From assembly GCF_000176135.1 (NCBI RefSeq), contig NZ_ACZN01000016.1, forward strand, positions 310,001 through 374,000: a DNA stretch of 64,000 nt. The letters run 5' to 3'. Origin of the DNA: Vibrio coralliilyticus ATCC BAA-450 (GTDB lineage: Bacteria; Pseudomonadota; Gammaproteobacteria; Enterobacterales; Vibrionaceae). The translations under genes were made by a program, and so were the position numbers. Below the pieces are notes generated by a model, which saw only the letters and a list, made by a program, of their open reading frames with translations, did not search any database and was not told where the DNA came from. The first letter of the stretch is position 1. Each line of letters starts with the position of its first letter. Below, piece by piece: positions 26,812 through 35,032 of this stretch.

Positions 26812-28146
26812 CTAACGTGTGAAGGACAGGGCATTGGCGATTGATGGCTCAAAAGTCACTTGTTTCCCGTCGAATACCTTGTTGCCGTTCACCCAAGTGC
26901 TTTGGATCTTCGACGAAAAGGTGTGACCTGCGAATGGACTCCAGCTGCAGTGATACAGGCTGTTGTCATGAGTGACGCTGGTGGAATTGTCTCTGTCGAC
27001 CAGCACCAGATCGGCGTAGTAACCTTCGCGAATAAATCCTCGGTCTTTAATCGCGTATCTGAGTGCTGGATTGTGCGATACTTTCTCGACCACCTGAGTC
27101 AAGCTCAGCCTTCCTTTGTCGACGTGATCGAGTAAGCTCAGTAGGGCATGTTGGACCAATGGCATACCAGCGGGAGCCTGTTCATATGGCACCTGTTTTT
27201 CTGACAAGGTATGCGGTGCATGGTCGGTAGCGATGATATCAATCTGATTGGTGTGCAAGGCTTGGATCAAGGCATCTCGGTCGCTGGCGTACTTAATCGC
27301 TGGATTGCATTTAATCAGGTTGCCTCGCTCAGCGTAGTCCTGATTGCTGAACCACAAATGATGTACACACGCCTCGGCTGTGATGTGTTTTTGTTGAATG
27401 GGCCCCGGTTCAAATAGCGAAAGCTCTTTTTCCGTAGTGATGTGAAGAACGTGCAGCTGCGTGCGGTACTTTTTAGCTAATGAAACGGCGTATGATGAAG
27501 ACGCAAAGCACGCGGCATCATCACGGAGTACTGGATGGTCTTCAATCGAGAATACCGAACGAGATTGTCGCAACTTGTCGCTGTTTTGGGCGATGATAGG
27601 GCTACTTTCACAGTGTGTTACTACCAACGTGGGCGATTCCGCAAAGATTCGTTCTAATGCTTGCGGGTGTTCGACTAACAAGTCACCCGTTGAAGCGCCC
27701 ATAAACACTTTTACGCCACAGTGCTTTGTTGGATCCAGCTGTTGTATTTGAGTTAGGTTATCCTCGGTAGCGCCAAGGTAAAACGCGTAGTTGGCGCAGG
27801 AGTGCTGGGCTGCAATCGCGTATTTCTGTTCGAGCGCTTCAATGGTGGTCGTGGAAGGGTTGACGTTTGGCATCTCCATGTAACTGGTAATACCGCCGGC
27901 TACTGCCGCTCGTGACTCTGAAGCGATGGAGCCCTTGTGTGTCAGGCCAGGTTCACGAAAATGCACCTGATCATCGATCATTCCGGGCAGTAGGAAACCT
28001 CCTTTGGCATCGACAATTTCGTCACCCGAGGTGGCGACAATATCTGCCTCTATTCTCTCTATTCTTTGACCGACAATACGCACATCCATTTGACTCACGA
28101 TACCGTCGCTGACGATGTGTGCATTCTTAATTAGTATTGAGGTCAT
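26812..28146 (-). CDS. Dihydroorotase paralogue (PyrC2-like)
   Basis: A 444-residue amidohydrolase that should close carbamoyl-aspartate to dihydroorotate in pyrimidine synthesis. The carboxylatable lysine is Lys146 (GVKVFMGAST). VVTHCES, LHVLHITTE and ATDHAPHTLSEKQVP supply the other metal and catalytic residues. The canonical HxH is Gln60-Val-His62 (DDQVHFREPG). The ATG at 28146 is chosen because homologues begin MxxILIKN; AAGGAG lies somewhat far upstream, and the frame is open to 28206. It follows zur, and comparable PyrC copies occur in zinc-starvation operons of Pseudomonas. Confidence 0.9.
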   Translation of the reverse strand: MTSILIKNAHIVSDGIVSQMDVRIVGQRIERIEADIVATSGDEIVDAKGGFLLPGMIDDQVHFREPGLTHKGSIASESRAAVAGGITSYMEMPNVNPSTTTIEALEQKYAIAAQHSCANYAFYLGATEDNLTQIQQLDPTKHCGVKVFMGASTGDLLVEHPQALERIFAESPTLVVTHCESSPIIAQNSDKLRQSRSVFSIEDHPVLRDDAACFASSSYAVSLAKKYRTQLHVLHITTEKELSLFEPGPIQQKHITAEACVHHLWFSNQDYAERGNLIKCNPAIKYASDRDALIQALHTNQIDIIATDHAPHTLSEKQVPYEQAPAGMPLVQHALLSLLDHVDKGRLSLTQVVEKVSHNPALRYAIKDRGFIREGYYADLVLVDRDNSTSVTHDNSLYHCSWSPFAGHTFSSKIQSTWVNGNKVFDGKQVTFEPSIANALSFTR

Positions 28147-28184
28147 AATGTTGGACCGGCTCCTTTTGGCTGAGTTACTGAGTG

Positions 28185-28655
28185 TTAATCGGAATTCTGG
28201 CTGCATTCACTGCACAGGCAATCGATCTCTAGTTGTGGTGTCAACACCTTAAACCCGACTTGCTTGGCATCTGACTCTAGGTTGGTAATAAGGGATGGGT
28301 CTAAAGTTTGTTCCTGAGTCTTATTACATTGGCGGCAAATCAAGAACTGGGGGACGCCATGTTCGTGCTCGTGATGGATATGAGCACAGGCGACGTATTT
28401 GCTTGAGGCGTTGAGCTTATGTGCCAAGTGCTCTTCTTCCAAAAACTCCAGGATTCGGTAAGCAGACATGGCTTGAACCGTTTGGCCAAAGTGAGTTTTT
28501 GCGTAATCAATCAACTCATAAACAGACAGGGCTTTATCAGCATGAAGGAGCGCTGTGAGTACTTGCTTACGTTTTGAAGTGAGCCGCTTTCCATTTGCCC
28601 GGCAGCGCTTCTCTGCCTGTTCAATCATTGTCTCGATTGTGTCCATAACATTCAC
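28185..28655 (-). CDS. zur: Zinc uptake regulator Zur (Fur family)
   Basis: A 156-residue repressor. The N-terminal winged helix carries RLTSKRKQVLTALLHADKALSVYEL, and SAYRILEFLEEEHLAHKL matches Zur more than Fur. The C-terminal half holds HIHHEHEHG plus two CxxC pairs, CRQC and CSEC, for structural zinc. It heads a leftward operon with dihydroorotase, carbonic anhydrase and the COG0523 GTPase. A Zur box lies 45 bp upstream, which predicts autoregulation. Confidence 0.92.
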   Translation of the reverse strand: MNVMDTIETMIEQAEKRCRANGKRLTSKRKQVLTALLHADKALSVYELIDYAKTHFGQTVQAMSAYRILEFLEEEHLAHKLNASSKYVACAHIHHEHEHGVPQFLICRQCNKTQEQTLDPSLITNLESDAKQVGFKVLTPQLEIDCLCSECSQNSD

Positions 28656-28699
28656 CCAAACCGTGTATTTTCTGATGTTCCATTATTATTGTTTTCTTA

Positions 28700-28714
28700 T
28701 GTTATAACATAACA
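28700..28714. promoter_or_regulatory. Zur box before zur
   Basis: TGTTATAACATAACA, one base from TGTTATANTATAACA. It is 45 bp before the zur start and about 180 bp before the rightward RidA gene, so it most likely controls the zur operon. Confidence 0.7.
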
Positions 28715-28894
28715 TTTTTGCTCGCAATAAAGCCTTTCGACATACTTAGCGAACCAGAAATACGTGTCTGTGGGTTTTATTTGTTATCCCGCTTTTGGCT
28801 ATATCTGCGGGACTAAAAAATGCTATTGACCTCAAGCTAGGTTGAGCTTTTATAGTGCCTGGGATTTGAACGTACAATGGCTAGAAGGTAAAAA

Positions 28895-29311
28895 ATGTCC
28901 AATAAAACAATTACTTTTCATAATCCCTCAGATTTATTCAATCCAACACCGTATGGCTTTTGTCACACAGTAACGGCTCCCTCTAACGGGCAGCTTGTTT
29001 ATATCTCAGGCCAAAGTGGTGGAGAAGGCGTCGAGCACCGTTTAAGTGAAGATTTTCGCCAGCAAGTGCGGAGTGTGTTAACCAACTTAGATATTGCTCT
29101 GACTGCCCATGCAATCAGCTTCGGCGATGTATTAAAAATTACCGTGTTAATCGTCGATCACGATGAAAGCAAACTGAAAGTCTGGAGTGATGAGATGCTC
29201 ACGCGTTGGCCTTCTGATCGCTTACCTGCCAGTACGTTGATCCCAGTACCTAGGTTGGCGCTTGATGGGATGAAAATAGAAGTGGATGCGGTTGCTTTTA
29301 AAGCGATGTAA
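28895..29311 (+). CDS. RidA family protein
   Basis: A 138-residue YjgF/YER057c/UK114-fold protein. The C-terminal strand ASTLIPVPRLALDGMKIEVDAVA keeps the family pattern but differs around the arginine used by imine-hydrolysing RidA, so it may belong to another subgroup. It is divergent from zur and monocistronic or weakly linked to the EamA gene 80 bp on. Role beyond reactive-imine or small-molecule hydrolysis not known. Confidence 0.87.
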   Translation: MSNKTITFHNPSDLFNPTPYGFCHTVTAPSNGQLVYISGQSGGEGVEHRLSEDFRQQVRSVLTNLDIALTAHAISFGDVLKITVLIVDHDESKLKVWSDEMLTRWPSDRLPASTLIPVPRLALDGMKIEVDAVAFKAM

Positions 29312-29391
29312 TCGATGTGCCCACCGAACTTACTCCAACAACGACAACATACACATCTAGTGAAAAATGATGCACTTTAGGTAATCACGTC

Positions 29392-30276
29392 ATGTTTAAA
29401 AACTATTTAACTCTGCTTGCGATCGGGCTCATCTGGGGCTCTCAGTTTGTTTTCCAGAAATATTCGCTGATGGGATTTGACCCAGTATGGATAGGCACAT
29501 TCCGCGCTATTCTCGGTGCACTAACATTAACTCTGATATGCAAAATGATCGGCATAACCAGTGTGAGCAGGCAATGGGGGCTGTTTGCACTAATTGGCCT
29601 TTTGGAGGCGGCAATTCCGTTTGTTTTGGTACCTTGGGCACAACAGGAGTTATCAAGCTCGATTACGGCGATATTGATGGGAACATTGCCTTTCTACGCA
29701 TTGTTGCTTGCGCCTGTATTTATTAAAGGTGCGAGAATCAGTATAGGTAGTGCGATTAGCGTTATCGTAGGATTCGGCGGGCTGCTGGTGTTATTTTATC
29801 CTGAGCTTGTCACTGAGACAGGGCGTATCGACCTTGTTAGCTCGATAGCGATTGTGTTCTCTGCTATCTGTTTTGCTATTGCGTTGCTGTTACTTAATCG
29901 CGTCAAAGGCGAGCACCCACTTATTGTGGCGCGTAATGTTCTATGTATGGCCAGTGTTCAGCTGACTGTGATTGCTTTGATGACGGCACCGCTCAATCAG
30001 TCGCACCCGAATACGTCATCAGTTATGTCTTTGCTTTACCTAGGTGTGATATGTGCTGGCGTTGTGTATTACCTCTATATGATGAGTATTAAAAATGCGG
30101 GCGCGGTTTTCACTTCGATGACCAATTATTTGGTTCCCGCCGTCGGCGTATTGATTGGTGTTTTCCTCACCGATGAGTCTGTCCAAGGCAATACTGGGCT
30201 AGCGTTAGCCATTATTTTGTCAGCCTTATTTATTAATCAGATGTTCGAAGGCAAACACAGTAAGAACGAGCGATAG
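29392..30276 (+). CDS. EamA/DMT family transporter
   Basis: A 294-residue inner-membrane protein with about ten helices arranged as two EamA repeats. The start LLAIGLIWGSQFVFQKYSL and the C-terminal TNYLVPAVGVLIGVFLTDE are family signatures. The substrate is unknown. The direction and an 80-bp gap suggest possible co-transcription with the RidA gene. Confidence 0.9.
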   Translation: MFKNYLTLLAIGLIWGSQFVFQKYSLMGFDPVWIGTFRAILGALTLTLICKMIGITSVSRQWGLFALIGLLEAAIPFVLVPWAQQELSSSITAILMGTLPFYALLLAPVFIKGARISIGSAISVIVGFGGLLVLFYPELVTETGRIDLVSSIAIVFSAICFAIALLLLNRVKGEHPLIVARNVLCMASVQLTVIALMTAPLNQSHPNTSSVMSLLYLGVICAGVVYYLYMMSIKNAGAVFTSMTNYLVPAVGVLIGVFLTDESVQGNTGLALAIILSALFINQMFEGKHSKNER

Positions 30277-30287
30277 TCTCACGTTGT

Positions 30288-30312
30288 TGCCACGGCTAGT
30301 TGAGCCGTGGCA
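30288..30312 (+). terminator. Hairpin after the EamA gene
   Basis: TGCCACGGCT, loop AGTTG, AGCCGTGGCA, then TCTAATTT. The stem is strong but the T-run is poor. Confidence 0.55.
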
Positions 30313-30377
30313 TCTAATTTCTGCAAGAAACACTATTGGTTAAGCAGGGAGCTCAATATCTAAGTTTTCGACAGTGT

Positions 30378-30429
30378 TTTTTGATATGAGAATCAAAAAG
30401 CGATGATTATCTCAATATGGGTTTGAGAT
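30378..30429. promoter_or_regulatory. Two inverted repeats before the phosphoethanolamine-transferase-like gene
   Basis: TTTTTGAT-N6-ATCAAAAA (30378-30399) and ATCTCAA-N7-TTGAGAT (30409-30429). They lie 113-164 bp before the start at 30542. They may be operators; the cognate regulator is not apparent. Confidence 0.4.
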
Positions 30430-30541
30430 TAACCCAACAACCCTGTTTGTCACTTAATACATTGTAGTTTAAAGATTTTATAGTTGGCATGTTCTCTGCT
30501 GTATCGATTGAATGCGCAAGTCGTTATTGAGGAGAATGCCT

Positions 30542-32194
30542 ATGAAGGCGATGAATAAAACTGCTGTCGTGTACTGCGTAGTTGGTTTACTTCCTTTTCT
30601 CGTTCCGCTCGTTTTTACCATGCAGTTAAGCAGTATATTCACTTACTACTTCGCGCTGATGAGCGTGCTGCTACTGTTATTTATCATGACGTTTAAAGGC
30701 TGGTTGGGTAAGGCGATCAAACTTCTGTTCGCTCTATCGTGCTTGTTCAGCATCGTATCTTTGGTTCTGACGGGAGGCCTTGTTTCTACGGGAGCGTTCC
30801 ACTCAATACTGCTGACACATAGCGAAGAAGTTATCGGTTATTTTGAACTCGTTAACTGGAGCATCATGGTTCCGGTCTTTCTATCCACCGCCATAGGGCT
30901 GTATTGTTTCTGGAAAGCCTACTTGCCTATTCAGGGATGGCGCCGAATGACGTTATTGTTGAGTGTTTTGGTTGTGGCTACCGCTTTACCTGTTTTTAAA
31001 TGGAACTTTGACCCTGAAGCCAAACAGCAGATAGCTGAAGATTACGTCCATACTTTGTACCTTTATCAGGACACGCCCGCATACAATATTTTCAGAGTTG
31101 CTGCCTTGGCTTTTTATGAGCGTTATCAGAGCCACTTGAGCTACGGACAAGATTTGCCAGAGCATGTGTTGCCTGATTTTTCTCTCGCTATTCCTACTAA
31201 TATCGTCATTGTTATTGGAGAGTCTTCACGAAGAGCATCCTATTCTCTCTACGGTAGTCAGATAAATTCGAGCCCAAAGCTGAAGGCTCGCTATATCGAA
31301 GACAGTAACCTTGTCACCGTGGTCGATGGCGTTTTTGCTCCTGCCCCCAACACTCGAGAATCCGTCCCTCGTTCGTTCTCATTTATTTCGGCGAATCAAA
31401 TGTTGTACCAAGGGTTGCCTTATGTGAACTTAATTGATGTTGCCCGGATGATGGGATACCAAACTACCTGGGTTACCACCCAAGCGCTCTACACTCGCTG
31501 GGACTCGTTCACCGCTAAAGTAGCGACTTCCTCAGATAATGTTATCCATACTGGTGAGCCAGGACAGCTTTGGCGAGATATTGATGCAGCCAAAGCGGTG
31601 GTAAAGCAGCTAAACAAAGATGATGGGCATCAGTTTGTTGTGCTGCATTTATCTGGCGAGCATGCTGACTACTCAGTGAGAAATGGTGAAGCATTGCCCC
31701 AAGCCCACTTTGATGCCATCAAGCAGCAACTCACGCTTGCTTCTGATGTTTCACCCATTGAAATCGCTTACTTGAGCTCTGTTCATTTCACAGACTCGAT
31801 TCTGGATGCACTGATTTCTGGGCTGTTTAAAGATGAACCCAACAGCTTACTGGTTTACTTTTCCGATCATGGTGAAGTTATTGGGAAAGGGCATGGGCTT
31901 CAACCTATTCGGATCGAAGACGAGCTTGCCGTGCCTTACCTTGTCTTTGGTTCGCTAGGGAAAAATATGTCTGAGGTGATTAACTGTTACCGGGATAACC
32001 AACATCTGCTGTTTAACAGCGCTTACTTTCCTGAAGTCTTGTTATCAACACTCGGTATGAAAATAGAGCCACCAGAGTCAACCAGTGAGTTCACCTATTA
32101 CTCTGTGCAGGGTGTGACGAAAACCTTACCTAGTGACTTTTCATTTGAGTTTTATTATCCGGGGCAGCAGCAATGCAGATACAACGCTCATTAA
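30542..32194 (+). CDS. Phosphoethanolamine transferase-like membrane sulfatase-fold enzyme
   Basis: A 550-residue protein with about five N-terminal helices and a periplasmic alkaline-phosphatase/sulfatase-fold domain (about 190-540). The nucleophile motif is IVIVIGESSRRASYSLYG, and VYFSDHGEVIGKG holds the metal-binding Asp-His. The fold is that of EptA, CptA and OpgE, which move phosphoethanolamine to lipid A or glucans. Those enzymes have Thr as nucleophile, but here the aligned residue is Ser. ATG 30542 has GGAG seven bases upstream; a longer frame opens at 30512. Its target is unknown. Confidence 0.88.
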   Translation: MKAMNKTAVVYCVVGLLPFLVPLVFTMQLSSIFTYYFALMSVLLLLFIMTFKGWLGKAIKLLFALSCLFSIVSLVLTGGLVSTGAFHSILLTHSEEVIGYFELVNWSIMVPVFLSTAIGLYCFWKAYLPIQGWRRMTLLLSVLVVATALPVFKWNFDPEAKQQIAEDYVHTLYLYQDTPAYNIFRVAALAFYERYQSHLSYGQDLPEHVLPDFSLAIPTNIVIVIGESSRRASYSLYGSQINSSPKLKARYIEDSNLVTVVDGVFAPAPNTRESVPRSFSFISANQMLYQGLPYVNLIDVARMMGYQTTWVTTQALYTRWDSFTAKVATSSDNVIHTGEPGQLWRDIDAAKAVVKQLNKDDGHQFVVLHLSGEHADYSVRNGEALPQAHFDAIKQQLTLASDVSPIEIAYLSSVHFTDSILDALISGLFKDEPNSLLVYFSDHGEVIGKGHGLQPIRIEDELAVPYLVFGSLGKNMSEVINCYRDNQHLLFNSAYFPEVLLSTLGMKIEPPESTSEFTYYSVQGVTKTLPSDFSFEFYYPGQQQCRYNAH

Positions 32195-33054
32195 TTTATC
32201 TTTTAATTTTCACATCTGTTCTTATCTTGCTGACGTTCGATAAGCTGAGGCCGATCAGGGTTTTTGCCGTTTATTCCAGCTGTAAAGTCGTCGAGAAAGT
32301 AGGGTTGGTTGCAAGCTGTGATCAATTACCCGTTGTCACTATTTTGGAACAAGGTAAGTTAGATGCTGATTCATACGGCGTTGAAGATCCACTAGCGTTA
32401 TCTTTGTTCTTTGAACGCTATCGTATTCCTGAGCATGTTTATGCTCACCGAACAAACAGTCCTGAGCGGGCAAAAACGTACGCTAAGTATTATCAGGCAT
32501 TCGAGTTTGATGCGGTTTGGAATGTGGACCAAGAGGCGCTGGATATTTACCACTATCCTGAACATGCATCAATGGCGTTCTACTTCCATCAGCTTGTGGA
32601 TATTGTACCGATAAGCAGTCGTTTATGGTTAGATCTGAAAAATCTAACGCCTGAAATTAGCCCAACTATTGTAGGCTATCTGAACCGCTACTTTAATCAG
32701 AAGGAAGACAGGCAACGTCTAATTGTAGAATCTAAAAACGCGGCTGCACTCGCTGATTTCCATGCATCAGGGTATAAAACATCCTATTATTTGCCGAGCC
32801 CAGAGCTCCTTGCGGGATGTGAGGAACACCGTTCTGTCCAAGAATTGATCGCAAATATTAATCAGTGGAAAACCGATTTTATATCGTTTCCTTACACTCA
32901 ACAGCAATTTGTAGACTTGTGCGTTTTACCCTATGTAAGAGCGGTTCCGCAGCTCTCTTGGGGAGGTTTGCCGTTCGCGATTCCTGAAGGTGCACTAGAG
33001 CGATATCAAGGTTATATCGTCGATCACTCATTACACCTAGAGAAGCTCGAATGA
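32173..33054 (+). CDS. Membrane-anchored GDPD-like protein
   Basis: A 293-residue protein overlapping the previous gene by 22 bp, so probably translationally coupled. One N-terminal hydrophobic anchor (about 8-22) precedes a soluble periplasmic part. HRTNSPERAKTYAKYYQAFEFDAVWN, LWLDLKNL and RLIVESKN sit where the glycerophosphodiester phosphodiesterase barrel has its His, Glu-x-Asp and Glu strands, but several catalytic positions differ. It resembles the GDPD-like FAM151/menorin type more than true GlpQ. Function is inferred: it may process the head groups handled by its partner. Confidence 0.7.
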   Translation: MQIQRSLIYLLIFTSVLILLTFDKLRPIRVFAVYSSCKVVEKVGLVASCDQLPVVTILEQGKLDADSYGVEDPLALSLFFERYRIPEHVYAHRTNSPERAKTYAKYYQAFEFDAVWNVDQEALDIYHYPEHASMAFYFHQLVDIVPISSRLWLDLKNLTPEISPTIVGYLNRYFNQKEDRQRLIVESKNAAALADFHASGYKTSYYLPSPELLAGCEEHRSVQELIANINQWKTDFISFPYTQQQFVDLCVLPYVRAVPQLSWGGLPFAIPEGALERYQGYIVDHSLHLEKLE

Positions 33055-33272
33055 GTCTTGTGTGAAACTGGTCGTCGGCCAAGATAGTGTACTTCAGCTG
33101 TGGTTCAATCTCGTACCTTGAAGAAAGAGATCTTCACTTACATTGACGTTATTTTATACTAGAGACATAAACTTGAAGTTTGTTCATGTTAATAATGAGA
33201 AACTATCACTTTTGTCTACGCATTAATGTGATTGAATTGCCTTAAGGGTACTTAGCAGTATAGAAGTCCAAA

Positions 33273-34175
33273 ATGAACAAAGTTACGATACTTGACGGCG
33301 GTATGGGTCGCGAATTAAAACGCATCGGAGCGCCATTCTCTCAACCTCTCTGGAGTGCTCAAGCTCTGATTGAATCCCCACATTATGTAAAGCAAGCTCA
33401 TCAAGGTTTTATTGATGCAGGGGCAGAGGTCATCACAGTGAATAGCTATGCTTGTGTTCCTTTTCATCTAGGGGAAGAACTGTATGCGTCCAGAGGCAAA
33501 GAGCTGGCAAAAAGTGCAGCTCAAATTGCTCGTGAAGTGGTGGATTGTTCAGGAAAAAATGTGGTGGTTGCGGGCTCGCTTCCTCCTCCTCTGGGCTCAT
33601 ATCGTCCTGACCTCTTTGAGGAAGCTAAGGCCCATGAAATAAGTTCGTTGTTGTTTCAGGCTCAAGACCAGTATGTAGACGTATGGCTGGCGGAAACTGT
33701 ATCGAGTTTGGCAGAAGCAAAGGTTGTTTTGGACGTTTTCTCGCAGACGGATAGACCTTATTTTGTTGCCTTCACCTTGATGGATGAAGTGAATCAACCA
33801 GCTCGTCTTCGATCTGGTGAGTCGGTGTCATCAGCAGTAGAGCTTTTGTTGAGTAGTGAGGCTAAAGGAATATTCTTTAATTGCTCAATTCCAGAGGTTA
33901 TTGAGCAAGCGATCAAAGCGGTGAATAACGTGGTTGGCCTACTGGAGCGTGAGCTAGCGATTGGTGTGTTTGCAAACAGTTTTACGCCAATAAATACCAG
34001 CCATGAGGCGAATAACACTGTGCAGGCGCTGCGTCATTTTTCTCCTCAGGAATATTTAGAGTTCGCAAAAACATGGCATTCGCTCGGCGCTAGTATTATT
34101 GGTGGATGTTGTGGCATAGAACCAAGTCATATTGAAGTGCTATCGGCATGGCGAGATGGAATGGAAGAGTCTTAA
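33273..34175 (+). CDS. mmuM: Homocysteine S-methyltransferase family protein
   Basis: A 300-residue cytoplasmic (beta/alpha)8 enzyme. ILDGGMGRELKRIGAP opens the barrel, GIFFNCSIPE gives the first zinc Cys, and IIGGCCGIEPSHI gives the Cys-Cys pair. It should methylate homocysteine to methionine from S-methylmethionine or another methyl donor. Length and motifs match MmuM/YagD; no partner permease is adjacent. Monocistronic, with its own terminator. Confidence 0.9.
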   Translation: MNKVTILDGGMGRELKRIGAPFSQPLWSAQALIESPHYVKQAHQGFIDAGAEVITVNSYACVPFHLGEELYASRGKELAKSAAQIAREVVDCSGKNVVVAGSLPPPLGSYRPDLFEEAKAHEISSLLFQAQDQYVDVWLAETVSSLAEAKVVLDVFSQTDRPYFVAFTLMDEVNQPARLRSGESVSSAVELLLSSEAKGIFFNCSIPEVIEQAIKAVNNVVGLLERELAIGVFANSFTPINTSHEANNTVQALRHFSPQEYLEFAKTWHSLGASIIGGCCGIEPSHIEVLSAWRDGMEES

Positions 34176-34211
34176 TTACTCCTCAAGACATACATATTTA
34201 ATGCTCTGGTT

Positions 34212-34239
34212 AAAAATCCCTCTTCGAAGAGGGATTTTT
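34212..34239. terminator. Bidirectional terminator
   Basis: A 28-bp self-complementary stretch, AAAAATCCCTCTTC with GAAGAGGGATTTTT, between the convergent mmuM and E1-like genes. Confidence 0.92.
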
Positions 34240-34283
34240 ACTTAATTAGCCAGTTTTGGTCCCGAAATGATCAGAAGAACACC

Positions 34284-35030
34284 CTACAAAACCGTTGGCG
34301 CCATTACATCGACGTATTGGAACTGAGGGAATTTGGCAACGGGGCTACCTTTGGTTATCGCAACGATAGCACCTATAGCCATTGATGCCGAAATTGATGA
34401 AGAAATGGCGAGCTGCGAGTCGTATTCCACTTGTTTTGCGTAGTAAGTCTCTGCGCTCTTTACCAAATAGTCGGACATGGCACCGGAGTGAAGCAAGTGC
34501 ATCAGAATAGCCTGTTTAATCTCGGTGTGATGAGCGACTTGATAGTGCTCCAGCCAACCTGGCGTCGTGTGATCGAGCAATGTCATCCCAGACCCGAAGC
34601 CTAAATTGATGGGAAAAATCTCCACTTTCTTATGCTGTTTGCAGATATGGTGTACGAGAGGGAATTCAGGTGCATCAAAGTCTATGGTATTGATGACAAA
34701 GTCATGCTCAGGGATATGTGCCATCAAGTCTGACTCGTCCAGAAACTTGTCTATAACATTAATTGATGCTGTCGCATCTATTTTTGTCAGTCGGTCTCCA
34801 ACTGCTGACGCTTTGTTCTTACCAAGCTCGTGGGAAGTAAAGTTTTGTCGATTAAGGTTGCTTGACTCAATGGTATCGCCATCGGCAATGGTGATATGCC
34901 GGATGCCAGTGCGAAGAGCCAGTTCTGCTACGACCCCACCGATTCCACAGCCTACGATCAAAAGTTTGGTAGAGGCTAGTTGCTGCTGTTCCGTAGGCGA
35001 GACGAACAACCAGTTACGTGAGTAGTCCAT
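34284..35030 (-). CDS. ThiF/E1-like adenylyltransferase-fold protein
   Basis: A 248-residue protein of the MoeB/ThiF/E1 superfamily. LLIVGCGIGGVVAELALRTG (near 24-43) is the ATP-binding loop. ADGDTIESSNLNRQNF carries the Asp and the Arg that contact ATP, and VINTIDFDAPEF matches the second conserved Asp region. The zinc-binding CxxC pairs of MoeB and ThiF are absent and no clear catalytic Cys is visible, so it may only adenylate its partner. ATG 35030 has GGAG seven bases upstream, overlapping the partner's stop. It is coupled to the GNAT-like gene. Confidence 0.85.
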   Translation of the reverse strand: MDYSRNWLFVSPTEQQQLASTKLLIVGCGIGGVVAELALRTGIRHITIADGDTIESSNLNRQNFTSHELGKNKASAVGDRLTKIDATASINVIDKFLDESDLMAHIPEHDFVINTIDFDAPEFPLVHHICKQHKKVEIFPINLGFGSGMTLLDHTTPGWLEHYQVAHHTEIKQAILMHLLHSGAMSDYLVKSAETYYAKQVEYDSQLAISSSISASMAIGAIVAITKGSPVAKFPQFQYVDVMAPTVL

Positions 35031-35032
35031 CA

